Source of the DNA: Hydrogenophilales bacterium
GTDB taxonomy: Bacteria > Pseudomonadota > Gammaproteobacteria > Burkholderiales > Thiobacillaceae
Assembly: GCA_016703155.1 (NCBI GenBank)
Contig: JADJCP010000008.1
Coordinates: 62,001-126,000, forward strand
Length of the DNA stretch: 64,000 nucleotides
Reading direction: 5' to 3'
In this document: piece by piece, positions 1-8,545 of the stretch
Position numbering within the stretch: position 1 is the first letter of the stretch
Layout: each line of letters starts with the position of its first letter
Program-made: the position numbers and the translations under genes
The notes under the pieces: model-generated
Told to the model about the DNA's origin: nothing
Database searches by the model: none
What the model saw: only the letters and a program-made list of their open reading frames with translations

Positions 1-260
1 AACTTCAGCCAGTTGCCCGGCTCCATCATCTGCAGACCCATCGTCGTGTAGAAGTTGGGCTCGGTGACGGCGTTCAACCAGGGCACGAACACCTTCGGAT
101 CCTTGTAGGCGGACATGTTCTTGGTCATGTCGGTCATGCGGGCCAGCCAGGCTTCCGGGGTCTGGGGAGCGGCAGCAGCGGCGGGAGCAGCAGCGGTTTG
201 CGCGAAAGCAGCCGGGGCAGCGGCAACGATCAGGGCGGCGGTCAACAGTTTGATTTTCAT
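1..260 (-). CDS. Secreted protein of unknown function (3' end outside window)
   Basis: On the minus strand an ATG at 258-260 follows an AGGAGT Shine-Dalgarno sequence at about 7 nt spacing. The reading frame stays open to the window edge, so only the first 86 residues are visible. The protein starts MKIKLLTAALIVAAAPAAFA, a typical Sec signal peptide with cleavage after AFA, and continues with an Ala/Pro-rich linker and a segment containing MTKNMSAYKDPKVF and MMEPGNWLK. It is therefore probably periplasmic. I do not recognise the family, and the missing C-terminus could settle it. Confidence 0.7.
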   Translation of the reverse strand, partial: MKIKLLTAALIVAAAPAAFAQTAAAPAAAAAPQTPEAWLARMTDMTKNMSAYKDPKVFVPWLNAVTEPNFYTTMGLQMMEPGNWLK

Positions 261-490
261 GGGTAGTACTCCTCGTACAGTGTTGAACAATGGGGTGGGA
301 CGACTTGATTCGGGCTAATTAAAACGTCACTTGGAACGTGTGAAGAAGAATATCAGTAGTTTCGGATGTAGGCGAAATCGAATATGACTAACGGCTTTGA
401 CGGATTGGGAATGTGGTAGTGTGACAACAGGGCAAGTCGCTGGATCATGTGGAGTCGAAGACTCACTTAACTCATTGTATAAAAGCACTT

Positions 491-943
491 ATGACTGGCA
501 GAGTGTATTTAGGCGCATGCGACTGGCGGCACCCTGAGTGGTGCGGTTCGTTCTACCCGGATGACATGCCCGAGGAGTGGCGTCTGGCGTTTTACAGCAC
601 ACAGTATTCCTGTGTTTGGTTGTCTCGGGCAACCTGGCATGCTGCCCGCGATTTTGAAGATTGGTTGGGCGAGGTCGCAGCCGGGTTCCGCTTTCTGCTT
701 GAAGGGAGTCGGCAGGAGGCGGCGGCTGTTCAAGAGGGTCTCGAAGCTGCCGTGGCCGGTCCATTGCTCATCGCCGATGAGGATGCAGGTATCATCTGGT
801 TTGATGTCGATACTGACCTGAGCGAGCTAACCGCATGCATCAAAGCGTCACCAGTATCTGAGCCGGTCTATCTGATCAGTCGCGACGCCAATCTGGATAG
901 CATGGGGCAGGTTGCCTTGTTGTTCGAAGTTTTGGGCTTGTAA
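491..943 (+). CDS. Short DUF72 (YecE)-like protein
   Basis: The N-terminus (GRVYLGACDWRHPEWCGSFYP) matches the start of DUF72/YecE proteins, which have the pattern IGTSGW-x-YxxWxGxFYP. DUF72 proteins are usually about 240-300 aa TIM-barrel-like proteins of unknown function; this one is about 150 aa, so it is a reduced or diverged member. The ATG at 491 puts the conserved strand at the expected distance from the N-terminus. An upstream GTG at 449 is also in frame, and neither start has a clear ribosome binding site. It stands alone, 42 bp upstream of mlaF. Function unknown. Confidence 0.6.
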   Translation: MTGRVYLGACDWRHPEWCGSFYPDDMPEEWRLAFYSTQYSCVWLSRATWHAARDFEDWLGEVAAGFRFLLEGSRQEAAAVQEGLEAAVAGPLLIADEDAGIIWFDVDTDLSELTACIKASPVSEPVYLISRDANLDSMGQVALLFEVLGL

Positions 944-985
944 GTCACGAAAAAATTGTTATTTAACTTCAAATTACATCAATAA

Positions 986-1789
986 ATGAATGATTATTCT
1001 GTGAATATCGAATCCTTGTCGTTCGCATATGACAAGCGTGCGGTACTCAAGAACATCCATCTCAAAGCCAGGCGTGGCCAGGTCATCGCGATCATGGGCA
1101 GCTCTGGTTGCGGTAAAACGACCTTGCTGAAAATCATCAGTGGTGCCCTGCGACCGACTGAAGGCGCGGTGCATGTTGAGGGCGTGGATGTCGGTCGCCT
1201 GGACCAGGCCGGCATTTACGCATTGCGTCGGCGCCTCGGTATGTTGTTCCAGTTCGGGGCCTTGTTCACGGATATGACCGTCTATGACAACGTGGCCTTC
1301 CCCATGCGTGAGCATACCGACCTCCCCGAGGACATGATCCGGGATCTGGTGCTGCTTAAATTGCAGGCAGTCGGTTTGCGTGGTGCTCAGCACCTGACAC
1401 CGGCCGAGCTTTCCGGCGGCATGGCGCGGCGTGTTGCCCTGGCACGTTCCATCGCCCTGGACCCAAAACTGATGCTCTATGACGAGCCGTTCGCCGGTCT
1501 GGATCCGATCGCGCTGGGGGTGATTGGCGATCTGATACGACGTTTGACCGATACCCTGGGCTTGACTTCGCTGGTTGTTACCCACGACGTTCAGGAATCG
1601 TTGAAAATAGTCGACTATGTCTATTTCATCTCCGAAGGCGTGATCGTGGCGCAAGGCACGCCCGATGAAATCCGCGCCTCAACGCTACCCTACGTCCACC
1701 AGTTCGTGCATGGCGAGGCGGATGGCCCCATGGCTTTTCATTATCCCGCGCCAGCCTACGATCTGGATCTGGGGGTTCAGCATGCTTGA
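986..1789 (+). CDS. mlaF: MlaF, ATPase of the Mla phospholipid transporter
   Basis: ATP-binding subunit (267 aa) of the inner-membrane MlaFEDB complex, which moves phospholipids between the inner and outer membranes and keeps outer-membrane asymmetry. Visible motifs are Walker A GSSGCGKT (about residues 38-45), the ABC signature LSGGM, Walker B LMLYDEPFAGLDP and a switch histidine in VVTHD. The C-terminal extension after the ABC fold is a MlaF trait used to bind MlaB. It overlaps mlaE by 8 bp, so translation is probably coupled. First gene of the mla operon, with no strong ribosome site in the AT-rich leader. Confidence 0.95.
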   Translation: MNDYSVNIESLSFAYDKRAVLKNIHLKARRGQVIAIMGSSGCGKTTLLKIISGALRPTEGAVHVEGVDVGRLDQAGIYALRRRLGMLFQFGALFTDMTVYDNVAFPMREHTDLPEDMIRDLVLLKLQAVGLRGAQHLTPAELSGGMARRVALARSIALDPKLMLYDEPFAGLDPIALGVIGDLIRRLTDTLGLTSLVVTHDVQESLKIVDYVYFISEGVIVAQGTPDEIRASTLPYVHQFVHGEADGPMAFHYPAPAYDLDLGVQHA

Positions 1790-2576
1790 GCATAGCGCAG
1801 CGGTACTACGACGCATCGGTCGGCGAACCATCAACTCGCTTTGGCGCATGGGGGTCTCGACCCGGTTCTTTTTCTTGCTGCTGCTGCATTCCGGTACCTG
1901 CTTCCGGCGTCCCCAGTTGATCCTGCGCGAGATATTCTCCTCGGGCGTACTCTCGCTCATCATCATTCTGGTGTCCGGATTGTTCGTCGGCATGGTGCTG
2001 GGCATGCAAGGCTACGAAACGCTTCAGACTTATGGCTCGGAAGAGGCTCTGGGCGTGCTGGTATCGCTTTCACTGGTGCGCGAACTGGGTCCGGTGGTGG
2101 CGGCGCTATTGTTTGCCAGCCGGGCTGGTTCGGCGATCACGGCTGAAATCGGCCTGATGAAGGCCACGGAGCAATTGGCCGCCATGGAAATGATGGCGGT
2201 CGACCCGCTTGCCCGAGTCGTCGCGCCACGTTTCTGGGGTGGCGTGATCTCGATGCCGCTCCTGGCGGCGATGTTCTCCGCCATGGGCATCTTTGGCGGT
2301 TATCTGGTCGGGGTGGTGCTGATCGGGGTGGATGAAGGCTCGTTCTGGTCACAGATGCAGGCCGCCGTCGATATCCGGGAAGATATCCTGAATGGCGTCA
2401 TCAAGAGCACCGTGTTCGGTATCGCCGTCACCGTGATTGCCCTGTTCGAGGGCTATGATGCGCCTCCGACGGCGGAGGGCGTGTCGCGTGCCACGACCCG
2501 GACCGTGGTCACTTCCAGCCTGGCGATACTGATGCTTGATTTTGTCTTAACCGCCTTCATGTTTCGAGGGGTATAG
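1782..2576 (+). CDS. mlaE: MlaE, permease of the Mla phospholipid transporter
   Basis: Inner-membrane permease of MlaFEDB. The 264-aa protein has the MlaE/YrbE fold: an N-terminal interfacial helix, hydrophobic helices (for example VLSLIIILVSGLFVGMVLGMQ) and the family-typical VRELGPVVAALLFASRAGSA and AEIGLMKATEQLAAM segments. The start at 1782 (ATGCTTGA, overlapping mlaF) is chosen because MlaE proteins begin shortly before the interfacial helix; an upstream in-frame start would add a segment that only mirrors mlaF sequence. mlaD follows 2 bp downstream. Confidence 0.95.
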   Translation: MLEHSAAVLRRIGRRTINSLWRMGVSTRFFFLLLLHSGTCFRRPQLILREIFSSGVLSLIIILVSGLFVGMVLGMQGYETLQTYGSEEALGVLVSLSLVRELGPVVAALLFASRAGSAITAEIGLMKATEQLAAMEMMAVDPLARVVAPRFWGGVISMPLLAAMFSAMGIFGGYLVGVVLIGVDEGSFWSQMQAAVDIREDILNGVIKSTVFGIAVTVIALFEGYDAPPTAEGVSRATTRTVVTSSLAILMLDFVLTAFMFRGV

Positions 2577-2578
2577 CA

Positions 2579-3058
2579 ATGGAACGAACAACGATTGATC
2601 TCTGGGTGGGCGTCTTTGTCGCGATGGGTATTGCCGCGCTGCTGTTCCTGGCCTTGAAGGTCGGCAACATCGGCGGCTTTGAAGCTGGCAGCGTCTATAC
2701 CACTCATGCCAATTTCGATAACATCGGTGGCCTGAAAGCCAAGGCGCCGGTCAAGAGCGCCGGTGTGCTGGTGGGGCGTGTTACCGAGATACGCTTCGAC
2801 AATGATAGCTACCAGGCCGAAGCCATCCTTTCTCTGTCCAGCCAGTAGCGTTTTCCCCAGGACACCAACGCCTCGATCATGACTTCAGGTCTGCTCGGCG
2901 AACAATATATTTCCCTGGACGCGGGTGCCGACGAAAAAATGCTGGCGGCGGGCGACAAACTCAAGATCACCCAGGGCGCGGTCGTACTGGAGAATCTGAT
3001 CGGCCAGTTCCTGTACAGCAAGTCGGAAGGGGAGGCGGCCGCGGAACCGGCGCAATGA
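2579..3058 (+). pseudogene. mlaD: MlaD, substrate-binding subunit, interrupted by an in-frame amber codon
   Basis: MlaD is the MCE-domain, membrane-anchored subunit of MlaFEDB that forms the periplasmic lipid-binding ring. The frame starts MERTTIDLWVGVF with one N-terminal transmembrane helix and the MCE strand FDNIGGLKAKAPVKSAGVLV. After residue 89 (SLSSQ) a TAG at 2846-2848 stops translation, but the same frame continues with RFPQDTNASIMTSGLLGEQY and VVLENLIGQFLYSK, the rest of a normal MlaD of about 159 residues. In relatives a tyrosine-like residue often precedes the FP motif, so TAG may derive from TAC or TAT by one substitution. Either the gene is inactive, an amber suppressor reads through, or the base is a sequencing error. 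All other mla genes look intact. Confidence 0.85.
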
Positions 3059-3167
3059 TGTGCCAGCGCACTATGACCCAGGCCGGGCAGTAGAAACGTG
3101 CCTTGACGAAACTGTGCGGGAAAGCCAAAGTCTTAACCGAAGCAATCATGCTTGAACTGGAAATACC

Positions 3168-3791
3168 ATGTTGAAAATATTACACATTATTACTGCCGCA
3201 CTTCTCCTGACCGCTTCGTTCGGGGTGCGTGCCGAGACCGAGCCCGACGTTCTGGCACGAAATACGACCAACGAAGTGATCCGTATCGTTTCCGCCGACA
3301 GGGACCTGAAGAAAGGCAACAACAAGAAGGTCTACGATCTGGTGCAGGCGAAGATCCTGCCGAATTTCGATTTCGTGCAGATGACCAGGCTGGCGGTGGC
3401 GACCAGTTGGAACCAGGCGACAGCGGCTCAGCAGAGCGCTCTGGTCGAGCAGTTCCAGGCACTCCTGGTCAGGACGTATGCCGCCTCGATCTCAAGCGTC
3501 GCGGACTACAAGATCGACTACAAGCCGTTGCGCATGAAGCCGGGCGAGACCGACGTCACGGTCAATTCCGAGGTGAGCAAGCCCGGTGCGCCAGCCATCC
3601 CTATCGACTACCGCATGGAAAAGCAAGGCAAGGAATGGAAGGTATACGATGTCCTCGTCGACAACGTCAGCTTGGTGACGGTGTATCGTCGTTCGTTTGC
3701 CTCGGAGGTCAAGCGTGGCGGCATCGACGGCTTGATCCAGACACTGGCGAAGCGAAACCAGAAGAATCAGGCCCCCGAAGCGAAGTCCTGA
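3168..3791 (+). CDS. mlaC: MlaC, periplasmic phospholipid shuttle
   Basis: Periplasmic carrier (207 aa) that ferries phospholipid between the outer-membrane MlaA complex and the inner-membrane MlaFEDB complex. It begins with a Sec signal peptide (MLKILHIITAALLLTASFGVRA), followed by the MlaC/Ttg2D fold with markers LPNFDFVQMTRLAV and KEWKVYDVLVDNVSLV. The 109 bp between mlaD and mlaC hold no recognisable gene. In some betaproteobacterial mla operons the outer-membrane lipoprotein gene mlaA (vacJ) lies there, and it is absent here. mlaB follows after 2 bp. Confidence 0.93.
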   Translation: MLKILHIITAALLLTASFGVRAETEPDVLARNTTNEVIRIVSADRDLKKGNNKKVYDLVQAKILPNFDFVQMTRLAVATSWNQATAAQQSALVEQFQALLVRTYAASISSVADYKIDYKPLRMKPGETDVTVNSEVSKPGAPAIPIDYRMEKQGKEWKVYDVLVDNVSLVTVYRRSFASEVKRGGIDGLIQTLAKRNQKNQAPEAKS

Positions 3792-3793
3792 GC

Positions 3794-4069
3794 ATGCGCG
3801 TACAAGATGGCGTCGCCTATCCGGAAGGCCCGATCACGCTAGCCGAAGCGGTGCGCGTCCGGCTCGATGGCGAGACGGCCTTGGCCTCCGGGTGCGACGT
3901 CATCGATCTCGCCGGCATTACCCAGGTCGACTCCTCAGCCTTGAGTGTTCTGCTTGCCTGGCGCCGGGATGCCTTGAACAGCAATCGTCAGGTCGTGCTG
4001 CGCAATCCGCCGGCCAACATCCTCAGCCTGATCGATCTCTACGGCGTAGGTGAACTGATTCCTTCATGA
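3794..4069 (+). CDS. mlaB: MlaB, STAS-domain regulator of the Mla transporter
   Basis: Cytoplasmic STAS-domain protein (91 aa) that binds MlaF and stimulates the transporter. The fold is recognisable from CDVIDLAGITQVDSSALSVLLAW, the conserved DSS/DSA loop of STAS proteins, and from VVLRNPPANILSLIDLYGV. The ATG at 3794 lies just after the mlaC stop, and the gene ends in an ATGA overlap with the next ABC ATPase gene, which suggests one transcript. Confidence 0.88.
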   Translation: MRVQDGVAYPEGPITLAEAVRVRLDGETALASGCDVIDLAGITQVDSSALSVLLAWRRDALNSNRQVVLRNPPANILSLIDLYGVGELIPS

Positions 4070-4977
4070 CCGCCGCTGTCAGCATACGCGGCCTGGAAAA
4101 ACGCTACGCCTCGGTACACGCCCTGCAAGGCATCGATCTGGAGATCGCCGAGGGCGAGTTCTTCGCCTTGCTCGGCCCGAACGGCGCGGGCAAGACGACA
4201 TTGATCAGTATTCTCGCGGGGCTGACTCGCGCCAGCGCCGGCAGCGCGGAAATCATGGGCTACGATGTCTTGCACAAGTCCCGTCATGCACGGCGCAATC
4301 TAGGCGTGGTTCCGCAGGAGTTGATCTTCGACCCGTTTTTCAGCGTGCGCGAAATGCTGCGCTTTCAATCGGGTTATTTTGGTCTGCGCGACAACGATGC
4401 CTGGATCGACGAGATACTCGATAACCTGGCACTCACCGACAAGGCCAATACCAACACGCGCCTGCTGTCCGGCGGCATGAAGCGGCGTGTCCTGGTGGCG
4501 CAGGCGCTGGTGCACAAGCCGCCGGTGATCGTCCTGGACGAGCCGACTGCCGGCGTCGACGTCGAATTGCGCCAGACGCTCTGGGCCTTCATCCGGCGCC
4601 TGAATCGGCAGGGCCACACCATCCTGCTGACTACGCACTATCTTGAAGAGGCCGAGGCGCTGTGCAATCGGGTGGCCATGCTCAAGGCGGGCAGGGTGGT
4701 AGCTCTCGACCACACCGCCAATCTGCTGCATTCCGGTGACGAACGTCGCCTGGAGATCACCCTCGCGCCTGCCGACCAGCTGCCGGCTATCCTCTTGCCG
4801 CGCCTCGTCAAACAGGAGGGCAGCCTGCACGTATTGCGCCTGTTGGACTATGCCGACCTTGAAGGCATCCTGACGACACTGCGCACGTCGGGAGTCGCTG
4901 TGGTCGGCATGAATCTGCGCCAGATCGATCTGGAAGAGGTCTTCATCCGCATCATGGGGCAGGAGTCCGACGCATGA
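4066..4977 (+). CDS. ABC-2 type exporter, ATP-binding protein (YadG-like)
   Basis: ATPase (303 aa) of a two-component ABC exporter together with the next gene. Motifs: Walker A GPNGAGKT, Q-loop VVPQELIFD, signature LLSGGMKRR, Walker B VIVLDEPTAGVDVELR and switch LLTTHYLEEAE. The C-terminal domain (about residues 225-303) is the accessory domain of the YadG/CcmA/DrrA group. The pair is commonly found between mla genes and murA in betaproteobacteria; its substrate is unknown. It overlaps mlaB and the permease by 4 bp on each side. Confidence 0.9.
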   Translation: MTAAVSIRGLEKRYASVHALQGIDLEIAEGEFFALLGPNGAGKTTLISILAGLTRASAGSAEIMGYDVLHKSRHARRNLGVVPQELIFDPFFSVREMLRFQSGYFGLRDNDAWIDEILDNLALTDKANTNTRLLSGGMKRRVLVAQALVHKPPVIVLDEPTAGVDVELRQTLWAFIRRLNRQGHTILLTTHYLEEAEALCNRVAMLKAGRVVALDHTANLLHSGDERRLEITLAPADQLPAILLPRLVKQEGSLHVLRLLDYADLEGILTTLRTSGVAVVGMNLRQIDLEEVFIRIMGQESDA

Positions 4978-5729
4978 GCGGTTTTCCCATGTTGCTGCGC
5001 AAGGAGATCCTGCGCTTCTGGAAGGTCGCTTTCCAGACGGTGATGGCCCCGGTGCTGAATGCGCTGCTCTATCTGCTGATTTTCTCGCATGTTCTGGAGG
5101 CGCATGTCCAGGTTTACCCGGGTATCGGCTACACCGCCTTCCTGATCCCCGGCCTGGTGATGATGTCGGCGCTGCAGAATGCCTTCGCCAACAGTTCGTC
5201 GAGCCTGATCCAGTCGAAGATCACCGGCAACATCGTCTTTGTGCTCTTGCCGCCGCTGAGCGAACTGGAGTTTTTCGGCGCCTATCTCATCGCCGCGATC
5301 GTGCGCGGCCTCGTCGTCGGCGTGGGTGTCTGGCTGGTCGGCATGGTGTTCATCGACCCCGGCCTGGCCCACCCGATCTGGGCCTTGGTCTTTGCCATCC
5401 TGGCCAGTGCCGCCTTCGGAGCCATCGGCATCGTCGCCGGCATCTGGGCCGACAAGTTCGACCACTTGGCCGGCGTGCAGAACTTCGTCATCCTGCCGCT
5501 GACCTTCCTGTCGGGCGTGTTCTATTCGATCCACTCGCTGTCGCCGTTCTGGCAGTCCGTGTCGCACCTGAATCCCGTGTTCTACATGATCGACGGTTTC
5601 CGCTACGGCTTTCACGGCATTTCCGATGTCAGTCCATGGCACTCACTCGCGGTGATCCTGCCCTGCACGCTGCTCATCTGCCTGCTTTCTTTGCAGTTGC
5701 TGCGGAGCGGCTATAAACTCCGCACCTGA
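4974..5729 (+). CDS. ABC-2 type exporter, permease (YadH-like)
   Basis: Membrane partner (251 aa) of the preceding ATPase. It has about six hydrophobic segments, and the ABC-2 permease signature region appears as GVFYSIHSLSPFWQSVSHLN followed by PVFYMIDGFRYGFHG, typical of YadH/NodJ-type permeases. The start is an ATGA overlap with the ATPase gene. The transported substrate cannot be deduced; drugs, lipids or glycans are handled by related systems. Confidence 0.9.
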   Translation: MSGFPMLLRKEILRFWKVAFQTVMAPVLNALLYLLIFSHVLEAHVQVYPGIGYTAFLIPGLVMMSALQNAFANSSSSLIQSKITGNIVFVLLPPLSELEFFGAYLIAAIVRGLVVGVGVWLVGMVFIDPGLAHPIWALVFAILASAAFGAIGIVAGIWADKFDHLAGVQNFVILPLTFLSGVFYSIHSLSPFWQSVSHLNPVFYMIDGFRYGFHGISDVSPWHSLAVILPCTLLICLLSLQLLRSGYKLRT

Positions 5730-5750
5730 ATTGCACCCTCAAAGCCACTC

Positions 5751-5993
5751 ATGACCACCCCCCAAGAGATTGAAAACTGGATCAAGGCCGGTTTGCCTTG
5801 TGATTACATCCACGTCGAAGGCGACGGCCAGCATTTCGAGGCCATCATCGTCAGCCCCGAATTCGCCGGCAAGATGCGCATTGCGCAGCACCAACTGGTC
5901 TACAAGGTGCTCGGCGACAAGATGGACGCGCAGATCCACGCCTTGTCGATGCGCACCCTGAGCCCCGAGGAATGGGAGGCGCAACGTGGATAA
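5751..5993 (+). CDS. ibaG: IbaG/BolA-family protein
   Basis: An 80-aa BolA-like protein of the IbaG (YrbA) subgroup, which sits next to murA in many Proteobacteria and works with monothiol glutaredoxins in Fe-S handling or acid stress. Visible features are the alpha-beta-alpha BolA fold with GDGQHFEAIIVSPEFAG and RIAQHQLVYKVLGDKM, and the conserved late histidine in AQIHALSMRTL. It overlaps murA by 8 bp. Confidence 0.9.
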   Translation: MTTPQEIENWIKAGLPCDYIHVEGDGQHFEAIIVSPEFAGKMRIAQHQLVYKVLGDKMDAQIHALSMRTLSPEEWEAQRG

Positions 5994-7251
5994 GCTGGTC
6001 ATCGAGGGCGGTACGCGCCTCGAAGGCGAGGTCGCCATCTCCGGCGCCAAGAACGCCGCGCTGCCGATTCTTTGCGCCGCGCTGCTCAGCGCCGAGTCCC
6101 TGGTCCTGACCAATGTCCCGGAACTCAACGACATCGGCACCATGCTGAAGCTGCTGGCGCAGATGGGCGTCAAGGTCGAGCGCGAAGGCCATCGTGTCAG
6201 CCTGGACGCTTCGGGCCTGAATAATCCGGTGGCGCCCTATGAAATGGTCAAGACCATGCGCGCCTCGATCCTGGTGCTCGGCCCGCTGGTCGCCCGCTGC
6301 GGCGAGGCCAAAGTGTCGCTGCCCGGCGGTTGCGCCATCGGCGCCCGGCCGGTCGATCAGCACATCAAGGGCTTGCAGGCCATGGGCGCCGAGATCGGCG
6401 TCGATCACGGTTACGTCAATGCCCGAACGGCACGCCTGAAAGGCGCGCGCCTGTTCACCGACATGGTCACCGTGACCGGCACTGAAAATCTGATGATGGC
6501 CGCCTGCCTGGCGAATGGCGAGACCATCATCGAAAACGCCGCGCGCGAGCCGGAAGTCGTCGACCTGGCGCAGTGTCTGGTGGCCATGGGCGCCCAGATC
6601 AGCGGCGCCGGCACCGATGTCATCCGCATTCGCGGTGTCGAGCGCCTGCACGGCGCCGAGCATCGCATCATGCCCGACCGCATCGAGACCGGCACCTTCC
6701 TGTGCGCGGCGGCGGCCACCGGCGGCGACGTGCGCCTGATCGGCACCTCGACCGGCTATCTCGATGCCGTCGTCGACAAACTGATGGACGCCGGCTGCGA
6801 CATCGTCGGCGAAAAAACCCCCAACCACGAAGCCATCCGCCTGATCGCTCCGAAACGCTTGCAGGCGGTGTCGATCCGCACCTCGCCATACCCGGCGTTC
6901 CCGACCGACATGCAGGCCCAGTTCATGGCCATCAACTGCGTCGCCGAGGGCACGGCGGTGATGCGCGAGACCATTTTCGAGAACCGCTTCATGCATGCCG
7001 TCGAACTGATCCGTCTGGGCGCCGACATCAAGATCGACGGCAATACCGCCTTCGTCAAGGGCGTCGCCCGCTTGCAGGGCGCCACGGTCATGGCCACCGA
7101 CCTGCGCGCCTCGGCCAGCCTGGTCATCGCCGGTCTGGTCGCCGAGGGCGAGACGCATATCGAGCGCATCTACCACCTGGATCGGGGCTACGAGCACATC
7201 GAAGCCAAAATGACCCGCCTCGGCGCACGCATCCGGAGGGAACAGGCATGA
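5986..7251 (+). CDS. murA: MurA, UDP-N-acetylglucosamine 1-carboxyvinyltransferase
   Basis: First committed enzyme of peptidoglycan synthesis (421 aa, normal length): transfers enolpyruvate from PEP to UDP-GlcNAc. It shows the N-terminal GAKNAALPILCAALL motif, the catalytic cysteine in LPGGCAIGARPVDQH (about Cys116, the fosfomycin target) and the FPTDMQAQFMA and GYEHIEAK motifs. The start is a GTG at 5986 overlapping ibaG, and the stop overlaps the hisG start (ATGA), so murA and hisG are translationally coupled. Confidence 0.97.
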   Translation: MDKLVIEGGTRLEGEVAISGAKNAALPILCAALLSAESLVLTNVPELNDIGTMLKLLAQMGVKVEREGHRVSLDASGLNNPVAPYEMVKTMRASILVLGPLVARCGEAKVSLPGGCAIGARPVDQHIKGLQAMGAEIGVDHGYVNARTARLKGARLFTDMVTVTGTENLMMAACLANGETIIENAAREPEVVDLAQCLVAMGAQISGAGTDVIRIRGVERLHGAEHRIMPDRIETGTFLCAAAATGGDVRLIGTSTGYLDAVVDKLMDAGCDIVGEKTPNHEAIRLIAPKRLQAVSIRTSPYPAFPTDMQAQFMAINCVAEGTAVMRETIFENRFMHAVELIRLGADIKIDGNTAFVKGVARLQGATVMATDLRASASLVIAGLVAEGETHIERIYHLDRGYEHIEAKMTRLGARIRREQA

Positions 7252-7889
7252 TCACTCTGGCCCTCTCAAAGGGACGCATTTTCGAGGAAACCCTGCCGCT
7301 GCTCGCCGCCGCCGGCATCGTTCCGAACGAAAACCCGGAATCGTCGCGCAAGCTGATCATCGGCACCAATCGCGACGACGTGCGCCTCATCATCATCCGC
7401 GCCACCGATGTGCCGACCTATGTCCAGCACGGCGCCGCCGACATGGGTGTCGCCGGCAAGGACGTGCTCATGGAGCACGGCGGCGATGGCCTGTACCAGC
7501 CCATCGACCTGAACATCGCCAAGTGCAGGATGATGGTGGCGACCCCGGTCGGCTTCGATTACGAGGCGGCGGTACGCCGGGGCTCGCGGCTGCGCGTCGC
7601 CACCAAATACACCAAGACGGCGCGCCTGCACTTCGCCGCCAAGGGCGTGCACATCGATCTGATCAAGCTCTATGGCTCGATGGAACTGGCGCCCCTGGTC
7701 GGGCTGTCGGACATCATCGTCGACCTCGTCTCGACCGGCAGCACGCTGAAGGCCAACAATCTGGTCGCCGTCGAGACGATCTGCGAAATCAGCTCGCGCC
7801 TGGTCGTCAACCAAGCGTCGTTGAAGCTGAAACACGACATGATGCAACCCATCATCGAGGCCTTCAAGGGCGCGGCCCTGAGCAGTTGA
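7248..7889 (+). CDS. hisG: HisG, ATP phosphoribosyltransferase (short form)
   Basis: First enzyme of histidine synthesis, joining ATP and PRPP. At 213 aa it is the short form (HisGS), which lacks the C-terminal regulatory ACT-like domain and needs HisZ, a HisS paralogue not found in this window. Motifs: MITLALSKGRIFEETLP, the PRPP loop in DLVSTGSTLKANNL and LYGSMELAPLVGL. Unlike typical betaproteobacterial operons, hisD does not follow: three unrelated genes of the TauE/cysC block intervene. Confidence 0.95.
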   Translation: MITLALSKGRIFEETLPLLAAAGIVPNENPESSRKLIIGTNRDDVRLIIIRATDVPTYVQHGAADMGVAGKDVLMEHGGDGLYQPIDLNIAKCRMMVATPVGFDYEAAVRRGSRLRVATKYTKTARLHFAAKGVHIDLIKLYGSMELAPLVGLSDIIVDLVSTGSTLKANNLVAVETICEISSRLVVNQASLKLKHDMMQPIIEAFKGAALSS

Positions 7890-7896
7890 GGCCTTC

Positions 7897-8517
7897 TCAG
7901 ACGAGCCTTGTTTGCAAATAGGCCATTATTTGAATGGCGGCCTCCTGAGGCGTGACCCTGTCGTTCGCCACGACAAGGTCTGGTGCGTTCGGCGCTTCAT
8001 ACGGATCGTCCACACCGGTAAACCCCATGCCCTTGCCAGCCGCCAGTGCGCAGCGGGCTTTCATGTACAGACCTTTCGGATCGCGTGACTCGCAGACATC
8101 AATGGGCACGTCGACGTAGATCTCGATGAAGGGCAGCCCGGCTTGCTGGTGCATCTCGCGAACCCGGCCGCGGTCCTGGCGATACGGGCTGATGAAGCTG
8201 GCGATGGCGATCGTTCCGGCATCAGCGAATAACTTTGCGACCTCGCCGATGCGGCGGATGTTTTCAGCACGGTCCGGAGCACTGAACCCAAGGTTTTTGT
8301 TGAGGCCATGGCGCACGTTATCGCCATCCAGCACGTAGGCAAGGCGGCCTTGTTCGATCAAGGCATGTTCGAGCGTGAAGGCGATGGTGCTTTTACCCGA
8401 GCCGCTCAATCCGGTGAACCATATCGTCGCGCCGCGCTGCCCGAGCAGACTTTCCCGGTTTTCGCGTTTGACAGGGCCTTCGTGCCAGGTGATGTTGGTG
8501 GCGCGGATTTCGGTCAT
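7897..8517 (-). CDS. cysC: CysC, adenylylsulfate (APS) kinase
   Basis: Phosphorylates APS to PAPS for sulfate assimilation or sulfation. The 206-aa protein has the P-loop GLSGSGKST, the DGDNVRHGLNKNLGFS motif typical of APS kinases, the FISPYRQDR segment and YVDVPIDVCESRDPKGLY. It is convergent with hisG (7-bp gap) and lies 28 bp behind a TauE/SafE-type permease on the same strand, so the two probably form an operon linked to sulfate or sulfite handling. Confidence 0.95.
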   Translation of the reverse strand: MTEIRATNITWHEGPVKRENRESLLGQRGATIWFTGLSGSGKSTIAFTLEHALIEQGRLAYVLDGDNVRHGLNKNLGFSAPDRAENIRRIGEVAKLFADAGTIAIASFISPYRQDRGRVREMHQQAGLPFIEIYVDVPIDVCESRDPKGLYMKARCALAAGKGMGFTGVDDPYEAPNAPDLVVANDRVTPQEAAIQIMAYLQTRLV

Positions 8518-8545
8518 GGCAGGGCTCCAGGTTGCGCGTTGGATT

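Noticed and set aside
3152..4069. 305-codon frame joining mlaC and mlaB
   Set aside because: The first two thirds read mlaC in the wrong frame; only the last 91 codons are a protein (MlaB).
5851..7197. Long minus-strand frame of 448 codons across murA
   Set aside because: It is the antisense shadow of murA: His/Asp/Gly/Gln-rich composition, no ribosome site, no recognisable protein.
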